Assembly: GCF_021272345.1 (NCBI RefSeq)
Contig: NZ_JAJSDQ010000001.1
Span: 248,001 to 312,000, forward strand
Direction: 5' to 3'
DNA: 64,000 bases
From: Ornithinimicrobium sediminis
GTDB lineage: Bacteria > Actinomycetota > Actinomycetes > Actinomycetales > Dermatophilaceae
In this document: positions 63,321 through 64,000 of the stretch, piece after piece
Numbering within the stretch: the first letter of the stretch is position 1
Layout of the letters: the number at the start of each line of letters is the position of its first letter
Program-made: the position numbers and the translations under genes
Notes under the pieces: model-generated
What the model was told of the DNA's origin: nothing
The model's input: only the letters and a program-made list of their open reading frames with translations
Database searches by the model: none

Positions 63321-63739
63321 CCGGTGATCCTCTCGGTCGGGAAGCTGGCCGACTGGGCCACGGCCGGGTCCAGGAACGGAATGAGGCTCTGCGCGTGGCC
63401 GGTGACGGTGACGGTCGCGGACGTCACCGTCCTGGACCCGGAGACGGCCACGTTCAGGACGACGCCGCTGCCGGCGTCGGCCACAAAGCTCGAAGCTGCC
63501 GCGATGCCGGCACCGGCCGAGGAGTCCTCGGCCGCAGCGACCCGGGCGCCCTCCTGGGCTGCCGCCAGGGCGACGGCCCGGGCGTGGAACCACAGCCCTC
63601 CCTGCACCATCGCGAACAGCAGCAGGAACACCAACGGCAACAGCACGACGACCTCCACCGACGCCGCACCACGGTCCCGGGCACTGACGCACGGGGATCG
63701 CGCCACCGGCCGGGACAGCGGAACGGGCCGGTGCCGCAT
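63317..63739 (-). CDS. TadE-like pilus protein, first copy
   Basis: This 140-residue protein has a basic leader then GAASVEVVVLLPLVFLLLFA, the TadE/TadF pilin-like helix with conserved Glu. RAVALAAAQEGARVAAAED and a short beta-rich domain follow. Start and stop overlap both neighbours, so translation is coupled. Confidence 0.85.
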   Translation of the reverse strand: MRHRPVPLSRPVARSPCVSARDRGAASVEVVVLLPLVFLLLFAMVQGGLWFHARAVALAAAQEGARVAAAEDSSAGAGIAAASSFVADAGSGVVLNVAVSGSRTVTSATVTVTGHAQSLIPFLDPAVAQSASFPTERITG

Positions 63740-63939
63740 CAGCCCAAACCGCCCAGCCTGCCGGTGGCCCAGCTCGTGAGCAGACCGACGATGAGGGTGG
63801 CCAGGGCGAACAGCCCCAGGGCGATGACGACGGTCTCCACCGAGATCGACCCCCGCTCACCGCGGTCGATGATCTCGGCGCGGACACGCTGCGGGTAGGC
63901 AGCGGCCCGGACGCTGTAGTGGATGGTGGACTTCTTCAT
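63739..63939 (-). CDS. Flp-pilin-like small membrane protein
   Basis: This 66-residue protein has AGGGGAG four bases before the ATG. A basic N-terminus (RVRAEIIDRGERGSIS) is followed by a Glu-containing hydrophobic helix (VETVVIALGLFALATLIVGL) and a short tail. This resembles Flp/TadE pilin subunits in the DUF4244-like small-pilin style. It heads the visible pilus set; assembly ATPase and platform genes are expected beyond the right edge. Confidence 0.75.
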   Translation of the reverse strand: MKKSTIHYSVRAAAYPQRVRAEIIDRGERGSISVETVVIALGLFALATLIVGLLTSWATGRLGGLG

Positions 63940-64000
63940 GGTTGCTCCCCTTTTTGATGGTGTGTGAATTGACGGATCAAGTCGGTCGGATGGGTGGGGT

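Noticed and set aside
1-64000. tRNA or rRNA genes, riboswitches
   Set aside because: None was identified by eye in the intergenic regions; a covariance-model scan would be needed to exclude them.

Overview
The window is high-GC DNA with actinobacterial hallmarks: an Lsr2 nucleoid protein, an FprA-type ferredoxin reductase, a LysM-BTAD protein, SCO6880- and DUF4913-type conjugation proteins, and frequent GTG starts with overlapping ATGA/GTGA gene junctions. A member of the Micrococcales or a relative is plausible, but no marker here fixes the genus. Conjugation genes lie at both ends, with a relaxase on the left and a mating-pore operon on the right. The window may therefore be the inside of a large conjugative plasmid or integrative element, or two mobile modules flanking other DNA. 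No integrase, replication protein or tRNA attachment site was recognised.

Left (1-7405): a frameshifted HNH-like remnant, a small charged protein gene, a repeat-containing spacer that could hold oriT, and a 1908-residue relaxase-helicase-primase fusion followed by a small partner gene. Next (7771-11620) is a foreign-looking, AT-richer pair carrying several TTA leucine codons: an alpha/beta hydrolase with an unknown C-terminal domain, tightly coupled to a 792-residue helical-repeat protein. This is the best candidate in the window for an undescribed two-gene (possibly defence) system.

Middle left (11.9-24.8 kb): mixed short transcription units, including a cupin, fprA, a P-loop kinase, an SRPBCC protein, a VOC protein and several hypotheticals. 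After these come genes of defence flavour: a NERD protein, an AbiV-like protein, a DUF6884 plus GIY-YIG fusion, a GIY-YIG gene broken by one in-frame amber codon, a TraR/DksA-like protein, and lsr2 with a strong terminator.

Catabolic block (25-43.3 kb): a minus-strand operon of two enolase-superfamily enzymes, a TRAP-TAXI transporter and a LacI regulator, with three 9-bp boxes at 13-bp spacing upstream. An IS256-type remnant separates it from a second cluster: an M20 amidohydrolase, a sodium/solute symporter with a 50-residue membrane partner and an exported protein, an Asp/Glu/hydantoin racemase, an amidohydrolase and a CapA-like protein. Divergent from these run a double AsnC/Lrp regulator, an M19 dipeptidase and a zinc-type dehydrogenase. 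This looks like uptake and breakdown of an amide, cyclic amide or modified peptide, with the substrate unknown.

Right (45.2-63.9 kb): an intact IS481-type element with 50-bp inverted ends and a perfect 15-bp target duplication. It is followed by a minus-strand transfer operon (read from 58.8 to 46.8 kb): a regulator, a small protein, a ParA-like protein with a degenerate P-loop, pore membrane proteins, an SCO6880 protein, a VirB4-type ATPase, a three-domain wall hydrolase, a split coupling protein and a DUF4913 protein. Upstream of it is an overlapping Flp/TadE pilin-like set with a LysM-BTAD protein, running off the right edge.
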